From contig PLYA01000089.1 in NCBI GenBank assembly GCA_003153315.1, forward strand, positions 1 through 49,806: 49,806 nt of DNA, in the 5' to 3' direction. The position numbers and the translations under genes are program-made. Below the pieces are notes generated by a model that saw nothing but the letters and a program-made list of their open reading frames with translations, had not been told where the DNA came from and searched no databases. This document shows, piece after piece, positions 32,086 to 40,750 of the stretch. This stretch comes from Bacteroidota bacterium. Lineage in GTDB: Bacteria > Bacteroidota > Bacteroidia > B-17B0 > Aurantibacillaceae. How positions within the stretch are numbered: the stretch's first letter is position 1; every line of letters starts with the position of its first letter.

Positions 32086-35000
32086 GTTTAGGCATTAGTT
32101 TTTCTATACCGGTAAATATAGTCATAACATCTTTTACCGATTTTACATTTTGTATGCTGATGTAAAAACGTGCGCCTTGTTCTTTAAGCGAGCAGTGTGC
32201 AGGATTCTTTTGTGCGTATAATAAGATACTCTTAAAGGCTTCCGAATTATAATATTCGCTTTCCTGCTTGCTGATAAAGTAGGCTAGCATCTTTCCGCTC
32301 TTTAACAATAGTTTCTCAAAACCAAGATACATGGCTCTTCTGCGCATGCGTATAGCATCTACTAAATTCAATACTTGCTGCGGTAAAGGGCCAAACCTAT
32401 CTTCTAAATTCTTTTGAAGCGTTTCCAATTCATCTTCGGTTTGTGCTTCGTCTAATTGTTTGTAGGTATTTAAACGCTCGGTTATATTTTCAATGTACTT
32501 ATCGGGTATCAGTAATTCAAAGTCGGTTTCTAATATGGTGTCTTTTACAAAGGCTTTCGAGAAGGCTGTCTTTACCTGTGTTTCAGCTAACTGAGTTTCC
32601 GGGTTTTGTTCTTTATACCAACTTTCCTCTTTCAATTCTTCCACAGCTTCATTCAGGATTTTCATATAAGTATCAAAACCCATATCATTGATAAAACCGC
32701 TTTGTTCGCCACCCAACATATCGCCGGCACCACGTATATCCAAGTCACGCATGGCAATCTGAAAACCGCTTCCTAAATCGGTAAACTCGGTAATGGCTTT
32801 TAAACGTTTCTTGGCATCACTGGTTAATGTAAGCAGAGAAGGAACTAACAAATAGCAAAACGCTTTTTTGTTCGAACGCCCCACCCTGCCACGCATCTGA
32901 TGCAAATCACTTAAGCCAAAGTTTTGCGCATCATTAATGATAATGGTATTGGCATTTGAAATATCAAGACCTGATTCTACAATGGTAGTTGCTACCAATA
33001 TATCGGTTCTTCCCTCTACAAAATTAAGCATCACTTCTTCCAGCTTGTCTCCATCCATTTGTCCGTGACCAACCGCAACCTTTGCTTCGGGCAACAAACG
33101 TTGAATAATCCCCGCCACCTCTTGTATGCTTTGCACTTTATTATGAATAAAGAAAGCTTGTCCGCCGCGGGTAATTTCAAACTGTAAAGCATCGCGCACC
33201 AACTCTTCATTAAAATTATGTAACTCAGTTTCTACAGGATAACGATTTGGCGGAGGGGTTGCAATAACCGACAGATCTCTGGCACCCATCAAAGAGAATT
33301 GCAGCGTACGTGGAATAGGTGTAGCAGTAAGGGTTAACGTATCTACATTTTGTTTGATAAGTTTTAGTTTATCTTTAGAGCCTACTCCAAACTTTTGTTC
33401 TTCGTCAATAATAAGTAAGCCCAAATCTTTAAACTTAATTTGGTTACTAAGCAGTTTATGCGTGCCTACTAAAATATCTACTTTACCTTCTTCTAATTTC
33501 TTAAACGTTTCTTTTTGTTCTTTAGCAGATTTAAAACGATTCACATAATCAACCCGGACGGGAAAGTCTTTAAACCTTTCGGCAAATGTTTTATAATGTT
33601 GAAGTGCCAATATGGTTGTAGGCACCAGTATAGCAGTCTGCTTACCATCGCAGGCAGCTTTAAAGGCGGCACGTATGGCAATTTCGGTTTTACCAAAACC
33701 CACATCACCGCAAACCAACCTATCCATAGGATATGGTTTTTCCATATCCCGCTTTACATCGGCAGTTGTTTTTTCCTGATCAGGGGTATCTTCATATATA
33801 AAAGAAGCTTCCAGTTCATTCTGCAAATAAGTATCGGGTGCAAAGGCATGTCCTTTAGATGCTTTGCGTTTAGCATAAAGCTTAATCAAATCAAAGGCAA
33901 CCTGCTTAACGCGTGTTTTGGTTTTTTGTTTAAGCGTTTGCCAGTGCGTAGAACCCAGCTTATCCATACGCGGCACCTGTCCTTCTTTGCCGGTGTATTT
34001 GGCAATGCGGTGCAGCGAGGTAATACTCACATATACCGCATCATTATCTTTATACACCAGCTTAACGGCTTCCTGTGTTTTATCGCCAACTTTTATTTTC
34101 TCTAAGCCTGCAAAGCGACCGATACCATGGTCTATATGAACTACGTAATCTCCGGGGTTAAGACTTTGCAGTTCTTTAAGCGTAAGCGCCTCGCCTGTTT
34201 TCTGGAAAGATTGCGGAGCTTTGTATTTATGGTAACGTTCAAAAATCTGGTGGTCGGTATAGCAGGCTACTTTGTTGGTGTAATCAATAAAACCCTCGTG
34301 TATGCTAAGATGTATGGTTTCAAACAAATTTTCTACCACACGGTTGGTGTTAGATACATCACTTAGTATTTGTCGCAAACGCTCTGCCTGCTTCTCGGTA
34401 TCGGTATATAAATAATTGCTGTAACCCTTTTGTTTGTTTTCTAAAAGGTGTTTAAAAAGTAATTCGAAATTCTTATTAAAAGAAGGTTGAGGCTGTTGGT
34501 TAAACTCTACTGCATCATCAGCAAATAAAGGGTTGGTATTTGTTTCAATTGTTTGCTTTTTTTGCAAGGCATCTTTTAATTCATCTGCTTTACAAAATAG
34601 TTTGTGCGGTGCCTGTTGAACGGTTTCGGTTAAAGACTCATAAGCCGTCACGGCTTTATCAAACAACTGCTCTGTTTTTTGCAACAGGTACGCGGCATCT
34701 TTAATAAAGAGCAGCGTATCGGCATCGGGCAGGGTATCTAAAAAACAAATCTTGTTGTCCGATAAATCTTCGCTGGTAATGTTGGGCGTAATCACCACCC
34801 TGTCATAACGCGTTATAGACAGCTGCGTAACGGGGTCAAAACTTCTGATAGATTCTATCTCATCGCCAAACAATTCTATGCGGTAAGGGGTGTTAGACGA
34901 AAAAGAAAATACATCAATAATGCCGCCGCGTATGGCAAACTCACCTGGCTGGGCAACAAAATCAACGCGGTTGAAGTGATACGAAAACAAAAACTCTTCC

Positions 35001-35440
35001 AGAAACTCTATAGATAGTTTTTCTTTTACCGCAATCTTAAACGTGTTCTCGCTCAGCGAATTTTTGTTGGGTATCTTTTCAAACAGCGCCTCGGTGTAGG
35101 TAACAATTAGGTTCTTCCTGTCGCTTGATGTTATTTTCTCCAGCGTTTCTATGCGTTGTTGTTGCGATGCCGTTTGTGTCTTTTCAAAATCGTAGGCATT
35201 AATATAACTATAGGGCAGGTACAAAGGTTTTTTATCCTGTAGCGCCTGCAAATCATTCAGCACATACAGGGCATCCTCGTTGTTGTTGCAAATAATAACA
35301 ATGTTCTTTTCAAAAGCCTGTGCACATTGGGCATACAAAAAGCTCCAGGCCGAGCCGCACAATCCCTTTACCGAAAGGTTTTTTCTTTGGTTTACTTTTT
35401 CCGCTACGGGGGTAAAAACTAACTTACTCTCAGCACCCAT
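32066..35440 (-). CDS. mfd: Transcription-repair coupling factor
   Basis: A 1124-residue ATP-dependent DNA translocase that pushes stalled RNA polymerase off DNA lesions and recruits UvrA. In order: UvrB-like interaction region (about 1-350, including RGGIIDVFSFSSNTPYRIEL), RNA-polymerase-interacting CarD-like domain (about 425-490: LNPGDYVVHIDHGIGRFAGL), helicase domains with Walker A GDVGFGKTEIA (about 580) and DEEQ box (IIDEEQKFGV), helicase C (VATTIVESGLDI, QMRGRVGRS), and the C-terminal TRCF domain (about 980-1090). Length is normal for Bacteroidota. Confidence 0.97.
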   Translation of the reverse strand: MGAESKLVFTPVAEKVNQRKNLSVKGLCGSAWSFLYAQCAQAFEKNIVIICNNNEDALYVLNDLQALQDKKPLYLPYSYINAYDFEKTQTASQQQRIETLEKITSSDRKNLIVTYTEALFEKIPNKNSLSENTFKIAVKEKLSIEFLEEFLFSYHFNRVDFVAQPGEFAIRGGIIDVFSFSSNTPYRIELFGDEIESIRSFDPVTQLSITRYDRVVITPNITSEDLSDNKICFLDTLPDADTLLFIKDAAYLLQKTEQLFDKAVTAYESLTETVQQAPHKLFCKADELKDALQKKQTIETNTNPLFADDAVEFNQQPQPSFNKNFELLFKHLLENKQKGYSNYLYTDTEKQAERLRQILSDVSNTNRVVENLFETIHLSIHEGFIDYTNKVACYTDHQIFERYHKYKAPQSFQKTGEALTLKELQSLNPGDYVVHIDHGIGRFAGLEKIKVGDKTQEAVKLVYKDNDAVYVSITSLHRIAKYTGKEGQVPRMDKLGSTHWQTLKQKTKTRVKQVAFDLIKLYAKRKASKGHAFAPDTYLQNELEASFIYEDTPDQEKTTADVKRDMEKPYPMDRLVCGDVGFGKTEIAIRAAFKAACDGKQTAILVPTTILALQHYKTFAERFKDFPVRVDYVNRFKSAKEQKETFKKLEEGKVDILVGTHKLLSNQIKFKDLGLLIIDEEQKFGVGSKDKLKLIKQNVDTLTLTATPIPRTLQFSLMGARDLSVIATPPPNRYPVETELHNFNEELVRDALQFEITRGGQAFFIHNKVQSIQEVAGIIQRLLPEAKVAVGHGQMDGDKLEEVMLNFVEGRTDILVATTIVESGLDISNANTIIINDAQNFGLSDLHQMRGRVGRSNKKAFCYLLVPSLLTLTSDAKKRLKAITEFTDLGSGFQIAMRDLDIRGAGDMLGGEQSGFINDMGFDTYMKILNEAVEELKEESWYKEQNPETQLAETQVKTAFSKAFVKDTILETDFELLIPDKYIENITERLNTYKQLDEAQTEDELETLQKNLEDRFGPLPQQVLNLVDAIRMRRRAMYLGFEKLLLKSGKMLAYFISKQESEYYNSEAFKSILLYAQKNPAHCSLKEQGARFYISIQNVKSVKDVMTIFTGIEKLMPKHDEVHS

Positions 35441-35538
35441 TTCTCTTTGTTGGCAAGCTCAAGCAAAAGTCGGGATTATTTTGCAGATAGGGTAAATATA
35501 TGTTAGGGGTCTTATATGAACCTTTTAGCTATCTGCAA

Positions 35539-35769
35539 GGAAACAATGACAGGTTACATGAAAGCAAGCGCATCTTACACGGAAACAATGGCAGGTTGCA
35601 TAAAAGCAAGAACATCTTACATGGAAACAATGACAGGTTGCATGAAAGCAAGAGCTACCTACCTGAAAGCAAACGCACCTTACACGGAAACATTGACAGG
35701 TTGCACGAAAGCAAGCGCATCTTACATGAAAGCAAGCGTATCTTACATGAAAACATTGGGGGCTTACCT
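35539..35769. repeat. 21-bp minisatellite, 11 units
   Basis: Eleven 21-bp units in a row with two subtypes, GGAAACAATGACAGGTTGCAT and GAAAGCAAGCGCATCTTACAC, mostly alternating (A B A B A B B A B B A). As at 70-342, the period is a multiple of three, so two + frames stay open (heptads such as RLHESKRILHGNN and MTGCMKARATY). I do not count these frames as genes. The gene-free region 35441-35953 holds this array and, after it, AT-rich DNA before the next start codon. Sequence is unrelated to the first array. Confidence 0.9.
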
Positions 35770-35953
35770 AATAGAAATGCAATCCGCCTGAAACGCAAAA
35801 GCTCTATACTTAATTGTATGGCTATTCGCCCTATTTATCAACAGGTGCGGTCCAAACGGTTAATAAGTTAATGTAACCTTTTTTATTTTTTGCCGTATAA
35901 ATACTTGGAAACAGACACAAAGAAATAAATATAAATTAAAAAAAGTAGAAATC

Positions 35954-36901
35954 ATGGATCAGAGACAAGAGGATAGCATTTCGATGCTAAGCGCGGTAAA
36001 GTTGGTTATGAATAATGCAACTTATAGCCCTATATGGGCAACTAATACCATAGTTACTGCGGCTGTGGGTACGCACACCAATAATTTGAATACGATTAAT
36101 TTAACGGCGGTAAGCCAAGACCCGAATGTGCAGGGGGCTACAGACAGCAAAGCGGTGCTTAGGGAAACGCTGATTGATAATGCAGTGGCATTGGCTATGG
36201 CAGGAAAAGCATATGCTGCAGCTACGAGTAATGCTACGCTGAAGGCGGCATGTTCGGTAAGTAAAACAGAATTGACACGAACTACGGAAGCAAGTTTGGC
36301 GAGTGTGTGCCAGACTTTATATAATGCGGTGAACCCCTATATAGGCAGTATGGCGGGCTATGGACCAACTACTACAACACAAACTACGCTGCAAGGAAAC
36401 ATTACTACGTTTGCAGGATTGGTTGGAACGCCAAGGGCTGTGCTTGCTATAGGAGTGGCAGCGACTACTTTGCTTGATGAGCAACTGACCGCTGCATTGA
36501 CTTTTGCGGAGGAACAACTGGATGGTTTGATGGAGCAATACAGGGTAACGCATGAGGCTTTTTATGAAGCCTATTATACGGCACGTAAGGTGATACACCA
36601 CGGACATAGAACGAAAGTGATTGCGGAGGGTGTGATTAGTAACGGGGGAGTGGCTGTGCATGGGGCTATTGTAACCTGTGATGATGGAACACATGTGCAT
36701 AAGAAAATTACAGAAGAAGATGGTAAATATAAATTTTTGATAACGCCGCCTGTGAATAGTGTGGTGAAGGTTGAACTAAGCGGATTTGCTACGCAGACTA
36801 AACCTGTGGTTAGCACTACGCCGAAAACACTTACTATTGATTTTACTTTTGGAGGTGGAACGGGAACGACTACGGGGACTATACCGCCGGCGACAAGTTA
36901 G
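35954..36901 (+). CDS. Ala/Thr-rich hypothetical protein with regulatory-like domain
   Basis: A 315-residue protein. The first about 215 residues are helical and rich in Ala, Thr and Asn, with repeated stretches such as AVALAMAGKAYAAATSNATL and no signal peptide. Residues about 220-300 look like a carboxypeptidase-regulatory-like (CarboxypepD_reg) beta-sandwich (VIAEGVISNGGVAVHGAIVTCDDG...ITEEDGKYKFLI...VKVELSGFATQTKPV). The C-terminus is a GGGTGTTTGT low-complexity tail. Function is unknown. It stands alone between a minisatellite and a terminator, and it is less AT-rich than its downstream neighbour. Confidence 0.78.
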   Translation: MDQRQEDSISMLSAVKLVMNNATYSPIWATNTIVTAAVGTHTNNLNTINLTAVSQDPNVQGATDSKAVLRETLIDNAVALAMAGKAYAAATSNATLKAACSVSKTELTRTTEASLASVCQTLYNAVNPYIGSMAGYGPTTTTQTTLQGNITTFAGLVGTPRAVLAIGVAATTLLDEQLTAALTFAEEQLDGLMEQYRVTHEAFYEAYYTARKVIHHGHRTKVIAEGVISNGGVAVHGAIVTCDDGTHVHKKITEEDGKYKFLITPPVNSVVKVELSGFATQTKPVVSTTPKTLTIDFTFGGGTGTTTGTIPPATS

Positions 36902-36910
36902 GTTAGAAGA

Positions 36911-36937
36911 GCGGGGCGAAAGCCCCGTTTTTATTTT
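36911..36937 (+). terminator. Rho-independent terminator
   Basis: GCGGGGC-GAAA-GCCCCG followed by TTTTTATTTT, ten bases after the stop codon of the preceding gene. A GNRA-type GAAA tetraloop closes the stem. Confidence 0.9.
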
Positions 36938-36946
36938 GCTTACTTT

Positions 36947-37040
36947 CTTTTTCCTTGACGAAAAAGAAACAAAAAGTCAAGACCAAACGATCTGCAACGC
37001 ACAGGCTAAACTGCTCCGCGTTTGGTCGGGCGGCGCGCTG
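36947..37040 (+). repeat. Dispersed repeat, copy 2
   Basis: Second copy of the repeat at 19680-19775, same orientation: CTTTTTCCTTGACGAAAAAG, AAAAAGTCAAGACCAAACGA, CTAAACTGCTCCGCGTTTGG. It begins right after a terminator and ends about 60 bp before the DUF4238 gene. Confidence 0.85.
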
Positions 37041-37103
37041 TGTTAAAAGAAGATTTTGTAATTTGGATGCATCAATTAAATGCTAAATATTATACCGTCA
37101 GCA

Positions 37104-37973
37104 ATGAAAAAATCAAGTAAACATCATTATCTCCCGGAGTTTTATTTAAAAGGATTTACAAATGAAAATGGACAGTTTGCGATATATGATTGTAAAAACA
37201 AAAGAGTTAAAAATGATATGTTTTATCCTTCAAGCCATTTTTTTGAAAAAGATAGGAATACAATAGAGATTAATGGTACTGAAACAGATTTTTTAGAAGA
37301 AGCGTATGCAAAGTTTGATAATAGACATGCTAAACTCTTGAAACTTATTCAAGATACAGAAAAGACACCTTTATTAAACAACAATCAAAAAACTTTTCTT
37401 CAAGAATTTATTTCGCACATTTTTTGGAGAATTCCTGCTAATGATCAATTATATAAGAAAGAATATATAGCAAATTCTAATTTCTATAAAACATTTAAGA
37501 TTCGAGATAAGAAAACAAAACAGGAAGTTAATAATACATTTACAGAAGAACTCAAACAATCAGAACCCTTTATAAAGGCAGTACGTGCATTTGCAGGTAA
37601 TATTTCGCTCTTATCATACACTAATATAAATGACTATACTAACTGGCAAATTTCATATAATCAAAATGGATTTAAATTATGTTCTGATTCTCCTATAATT
37701 TTCAAGAAGGAAGACCCTAAGAATATTTTTGAAAGCGAGTTCATTTTTCCACTGACAAAAAAGCACCTTCTAGTTCGAACATTTAATTCATTAGAAATCC
37801 AATTTTTAACTCCCGAAATATGTTTAATGATTGATTTAATAATTTTTAAACAGGCAGAATTATATTCTTGTTGTTTAAGAAGAGATTATTTAGAATCCAT
37901 TCATTCGATAGCAGACAAGTATGGTATTGAAACGTTAAAAAGAAAAGTATTTGATTATCTTGAAATGCGTTAG
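37104..37973 (+). CDS. DUF4238 family protein
   Basis: A 289-residue protein beginning MKKSSKHHYLPEFYLKGFTN, the signature start of DUF4238 (a His-His-Tyr-x-Pro motif). The rest is AT-rich with many Lys, Asn and Ile codons, more so than its neighbours. No signal peptide, so cytosolic. DUF4238 genes often sit alone in accessory regions; their function is unknown, and a link with defence is only suspected. The ATG at 37080 would add eight residues; 37104 is preferred because the conserved motif follows directly. Repeat DNA flanks the gene on both sides. Confidence 0.85.
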   Translation: MKKSSKHHYLPEFYLKGFTNENGQFAIYDCKNKRVKNDMFYPSSHFFEKDRNTIEINGTETDFLEEAYAKFDNRHAKLLKLIQDTEKTPLLNNNQKTFLQEFISHIFWRIPANDQLYKKEYIANSNFYKTFKIRDKKTKQEVNNTFTEELKQSEPFIKAVRAFAGNISLLSYTNINDYTNWQISYNQNGFKLCSDSPIIFKKEDPKNIFESEFIFPLTKKHLLVRTFNSLEIQFLTPEICLMIDLIIFKQAELYSCCLRRDYLESIHSIADKYGIETLKRKVFDYLEMR

Positions 37974-37974
37974 G

Positions 37975-38118
37975 GATTGTAGTGGAAAGCCTTTTGCTAT
38001 ATGAGATTGCTTCGGGCATAGCCCTCGCAATGACGGGCTGGGGCAAAAGCTTGGAACGGAAAGCCCGACGGCGCATTTCGACATTTCGACAAGCTCAATG
38101 TTCAGCAATGGCGCCGGA
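37975..38118. repeat. Intergenic repeat-like debris
   Basis: The gap between DUF4238 and the thioredoxin-like gene holds GAGATTGCTTCGGGCATAGC and CGCAATGACGGG, followed by CATTTCGACAAGCTCAATG. Both stretches look like pieces of widespread intergenic repeats (GAGATTGCTTCG...CGCAATGACG and TTTCGACAAGCTCA). No other copy is in this window, so I rely on recollection of the motif. Confidence 0.4.
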
Positions 38119-38147
38119 ACGCCTAAATAGAGAATAATAATTTGTGT

Positions 38148-38155
38148 TATCTTTG
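38148..38155 (+). promoter_or_regulatory. -7 box before the thioredoxin-like gene
   Basis: TATCTTTG matches TAnnTTTG exactly, nine bases from the start codon region (ATG at 38164). No clear -33 TTG. If used, the leader would be only a few bases long. Confidence 0.4.
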
Positions 38156-38163
38156 TTAAACAA

Positions 38164-38661
38164 ATGAAGAAATTAGCTTACACTCTATTAATAGCTGTTG
38201 CACTTTTAGCAACAACCCAAACGTATGCCCAACAAAACAAATTGGTTTGGTATACCAGTTTAACCGAAGCAAGTACGGTATCCTTAAAAACAGGCAAACC
38301 TATTTTTGCTTTCTTTACCGGAAGCGATTGGTGCGGGTGGTGCATGAAACTGCAAGCGGCTGTGTTTAGCAAAGATGTTTTTGTAGCATGGGCAGAAAAG
38401 CATGTGGTTTTGCTGGAGCTGGATTTCCCCAGAAGAAAGCAGCTTAGCCCCGAACTTACCAAACAAAACAATGATTTGCAGCAGGCTTTTAAGGTATCGG
38501 GGTTTCCTACGGTGTGGATTTTTAATGCGGCAAAAGACCCTAAGACAAACAACCTATCTATTGTTGCATTAGGCTCTTTGGGTTATCCTGCCGGCGCTGC
38601 TGCAGGTGAAGAAGCGGAAAAGTTTCTGGCTAATGCCAATGCTATATTGGGTAATAAATAA
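38164..38661 (+). CDS. Exported thioredoxin-like protein
   Basis: A 165-residue protein with a signal peptide (MKKLAYTLLIAVALLATTQTYAQ) and a thioredoxin fold. The redox motif CGWC lies at about 57-60 (FFTGSDWCGWCMKLQAAVF), and the cis-Pro loop is GFPTVWIF. It belongs to the DUF255/thioredoxin_7-like group, which has WCGWC rather than WCGPC. A role in periplasmic thiol chemistry is likely; the partner is unknown. Confidence 0.92.
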   Translation: MKKLAYTLLIAVALLATTQTYAQQNKLVWYTSLTEASTVSLKTGKPIFAFFTGSDWCGWCMKLQAAVFSKDVFVAWAEKHVVLLELDFPRRKQLSPELTKQNNDLQQAFKVSGFPTVWIFNAAKDPKTNNLSIVALGSLGYPAGAAAGEEAEKFLANANAILGNK

Positions 38662-38731
38662 GGTATTCTTTTTCTTTTGTGAAGCATAAGTTGTATTAAC
38701 AGAAGCCTGTTAAAAGCCTGCGTTTGTTTAG

Positions 38732-38762
38732 TTGACTGCTATTGCCTGATTTTGTACCTTTG
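38732..38762 (+). promoter_or_regulatory. Promoter of the glucosaminidase gene
   Basis: TTG (38732-38734), 20 bp spacer, TACCTTTG (38755-38762): a full Bacteroidota -33/-7 pair. The start codon is only eight bases after the -7 box, so the transcript should be leaderless or nearly so. Confidence 0.55.
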
Positions 38763-38770
38763 GTAAGATA

Positions 38771-39706
38771 ATGTTACGCCATTTACGATACATCTGTCTT
38801 TTGTTTTTACCTGCGTACAGCTTGTTGGCGCAGCCATCGGAAAAGAAGCTTACGCCCGATGATTACATTAGTCGTTATAAAGAAGATGCGGTGAAAGAAA
38901 TGTACCAGTATGGTATACCGGCCAGTATTACGCTGGCGCAGGGAATGCTGGAAAGCGGCAACGGAAACAGCGCCTTATCGGTTTATGCCAATAATCATTT
39001 TGGGATTAAATGTCATAAAGATTGGAGTGGGCCTACCTACATAATGGATGATGATGCCAAGAACGAGTGTTTTAGAAAATATTCGGATGTGCTGGATTCT
39101 TATGCCGACCATTCAAAGTTTTTAAGCACCCGAGATCGTTATGCCTTTTTGTTTGAATACCCCAAAACAGATTATAAAGCCTGGGCAAAAGGCTTAAAAG
39201 AGGCAGGCTATGCTACGCACCCCACCTATGCCGAACAATTGATCGGTTTGATTGAGCAATACAAACTGTATGAGTTGGATAAAGATGTGGCACTTACTAT
39301 GCGTACGATAAAAGAGAAAAAGCCGCAGGTGAAACTGAACTTAAGGCAGGTGCTGAAGTTTAATCGTACTAAGTTTATTATTGCCAAGCCGGGAGATTCT
39401 TTCTACAAAATAGCTTTTGATTTTGATATAGAACTGGATGAATTATTAAAGTACAATGATTTTAATAAGGGCGATAAAATAATTCCGTATGAAAAGATTT
39501 ATGTGGAAGCCAAGCGCAGAAAGGCTTTAGAGCCTTATCACGTAGTTACAAAAGGAGAGACGATGGAAAGCATTTCGCAGCTGCATGGCATTAAACTAAC
39601 TTCGCTTTACAAAAAGAACCGCATGCGCTTTAGGGCAGCAGACCCTGCACCCGGAACGGTTTTATACTTACGAAAAAAGAAACCTAAGCACGAGGCTGCG
39701 AAATAA
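38771..39706 (+). CDS. Glucosaminidase (GH73) with two LysM domains
   Basis: A 311-residue exported peptidoglycan hydrolase: signal peptide MLRHLRYICLLFLPAYSLLAQ; a GH73 domain (about 30-175) with YGIPASITLAQGMLESGNGNSAL, carrying the catalytic Glu of the LESGNG motif, NNHFGIKCHKDW and TYAEQLIGLIEQY; then two LysM peptidoglycan-binding domains (about 195-240 IIAKPGDSFYKIAFDFDI and 257-305 HVVTKGETMESISQLHGI). It should cut the glycan strands of the wall during growth or division. Confidence 0.93.
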   Translation: MLRHLRYICLLFLPAYSLLAQPSEKKLTPDDYISRYKEDAVKEMYQYGIPASITLAQGMLESGNGNSALSVYANNHFGIKCHKDWSGPTYIMDDDAKNECFRKYSDVLDSYADHSKFLSTRDRYAFLFEYPKTDYKAWAKGLKEAGYATHPTYAEQLIGLIEQYKLYELDKDVALTMRTIKEKKPQVKLNLRQVLKFNRTKFIIAKPGDSFYKIAFDFDIELDELLKYNDFNKGDKIIPYEKIYVEAKRRKALEPYHVVTKGETMESISQLHGIKLTSLYKKNRMRFRAADPAPGTVLYLRKKKPKHEAAK

Positions 39707-39722
39707 ACTGCTTTAATTTTTG

Positions 39723-39730
39723 TATATTTG
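39723..39730 (+). promoter_or_regulatory. -7 box of the toxin-antitoxin pair
   Basis: TATATTTG (exact TAnnTTTG) lies 14 bp before the antitoxin start. No convincing -33 TTG. It would serve both genes, which overlap. Confidence 0.4.
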
Positions 39731-39744
39731 TATAAAAGTAAGTC

Positions 39745-39981
39745 ATGTTGCTACAGTTAGAAAACGCCAAAAAATCAAGCCTTCAAAAACTATTTGCCTT
39801 TGCAGCAGAGAACAGTTTGCACTTATCGTTAGTAGATGCCGATAAAACAAAAACCTATTTACCAGGTGAAGCACTTACAGCCAAAGAATTAAAAAAACTG
39901 GTTGAACACAGCCGTAAAAGTGGTACTGTTTCTTTGGAAAAAGCCCATAAGCAAATACAGAAAAAGCTAAATGGAGATTAA
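39745..39981 (+). CDS. Putative antitoxin of a ParE-type pair
   Basis: A 78-residue basic protein (MLLQLENAKKSSLQKLFAFA...) with no family I can name. Its role is inferred from context: it overlaps the downstream ParE/RelE-like gene by 11 bp, and the two form a small unit with its own promoter. A C-terminal Lys-rich helix (KAHKQIQKKLNGD) could contact the toxin. It could alternatively be a small DNA-binding protein. Confidence 0.7.
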   Translation: MLLQLENAKKSSLQKLFAFAAENSLHLSLVDADKTKTYLPGEALTAKELKKLVEHSRKSGTVSLEKAHKQIQKKLNGD

Positions 39982-40258
39982 CTATACCAACGATGCCGTT
40001 GATTCGTTGACAGCCTTGGTTAGTTTTATTGAAGTGCATAATACGAAAGGTGCAGGACTAAGGTGGTTAAACAAGTTTGAATTGTACTTACAAAAAACAC
40101 TAAAGCATTATGAGTTGATTACGTTGTGTAATAATGCCACGTTTAAACAACTGAAACTAAAGTGCATTTATTATAAAGATTGGCTGGTAGCTTTTTCGGA
40201 AACAAAAAACGGAGTTACCATTGAGGTATTACTTCACAAATCGAGAATTAAGGATTAA
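39971..40258 (+). CDS. ParE/RelE-family toxin-like protein
   Basis: A 95-residue protein with the ParE/RelE pattern: YTNDAVDSLTALVSFI near the start, AGLRWLNKFELYLQKTLKHYEL in the helix, and LKLKCIYYKDWLVAFSETKNGVTIEVLLHKSRI at the end. ParE proteins poison gyrase, while RelE proteins cut mRNA on the ribosome; the sequence does not decide which. It ends 11 bp inside aroQ, in a convergent overlap. Confidence 0.85.
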   Translation: MEINYTNDAVDSLTALVSFIEVHNTKGAGLRWLNKFELYLQKTLKHYELITLCNNATFKQLKLKCIYYKDWLVAFSETKNGVTIEVLLHKSRIKD

Positions 40259-40673
40259 GCGAAATAAACCACTTTAGAGCTAACTCGTAGCTCATTAATC
40301 CAAAGCCTGAGATAGAGCCTTTGCAATGCTTACCCAAATATGAAACATGACGGTAATCTTCTCTGGCAAAAATGTTGCTGATATGTACTTCTACAACAGG
40401 GGTACTGATAGCCGCAATGGCATCGGCTATGGCAATGGAAGTATGTGTGTATGCACCTGCATTTAAAATAATTCCATCATACTTTTTATCGGCGGCCTGT
40501 ATGTGGTTAATTAATTCGCCTTCTACATTGCTCTGAAAATAATCTAAATGAAGGGCAGGGTATTTTGCTTTTAAACCGGATAAATACGTTTCAAAGGTTT
40601 GGTTGCCATAAACCTGTTGTTCTCTTGTGCCTAATAAATTTAAATTGGGTCCGTTTATGATTAGAATTTTCAT
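40248..40673 (-). CDS. aroQ: 3-dehydroquinate dehydratase, type II
   Basis: A 141-residue cytosolic enzyme of the shikimate pathway (dehydroquinate to dehydroshikimate). Type II signature ILIINGPNLNLLGTREQQVYG at the N-terminus; the FQSNVEGELI motif, NAGAYTHTSIAIADAI, the catalytic His in VEVHISNIFAREDYRH, and GFGLMSYELAL are all present. Length is typical. It is convergent with the toxin gene. Confidence 0.96.
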   Translation of the reverse strand: MKILIINGPNLNLLGTREQQVYGNQTFETYLSGLKAKYPALHLDYFQSNVEGELINHIQAADKKYDGIILNAGAYTHTSIAIADAIAAISTPVVEVHISNIFAREDYRHVSYLGKHCKGSISGFGLMSYELALKWFISLNP

Positions 40674-40750
40674 GATGTTTTATTTATTATTTTTTTAAGT
40701 ACCATGCTGTTCCCCGAAAAGGCTCGGTTCATCGTGTAAACATACTAAAA

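Noticed and set aside
32443..34366. Open frames opposite mfd
   Set aside because: Shadows of the coding strand, with no domain or promoter support.
35500..35871. Two overlapping frames across the second minisatellite
   Set aside because: Same reason: the period is a multiple of three. No ribosome-binding or domain evidence.
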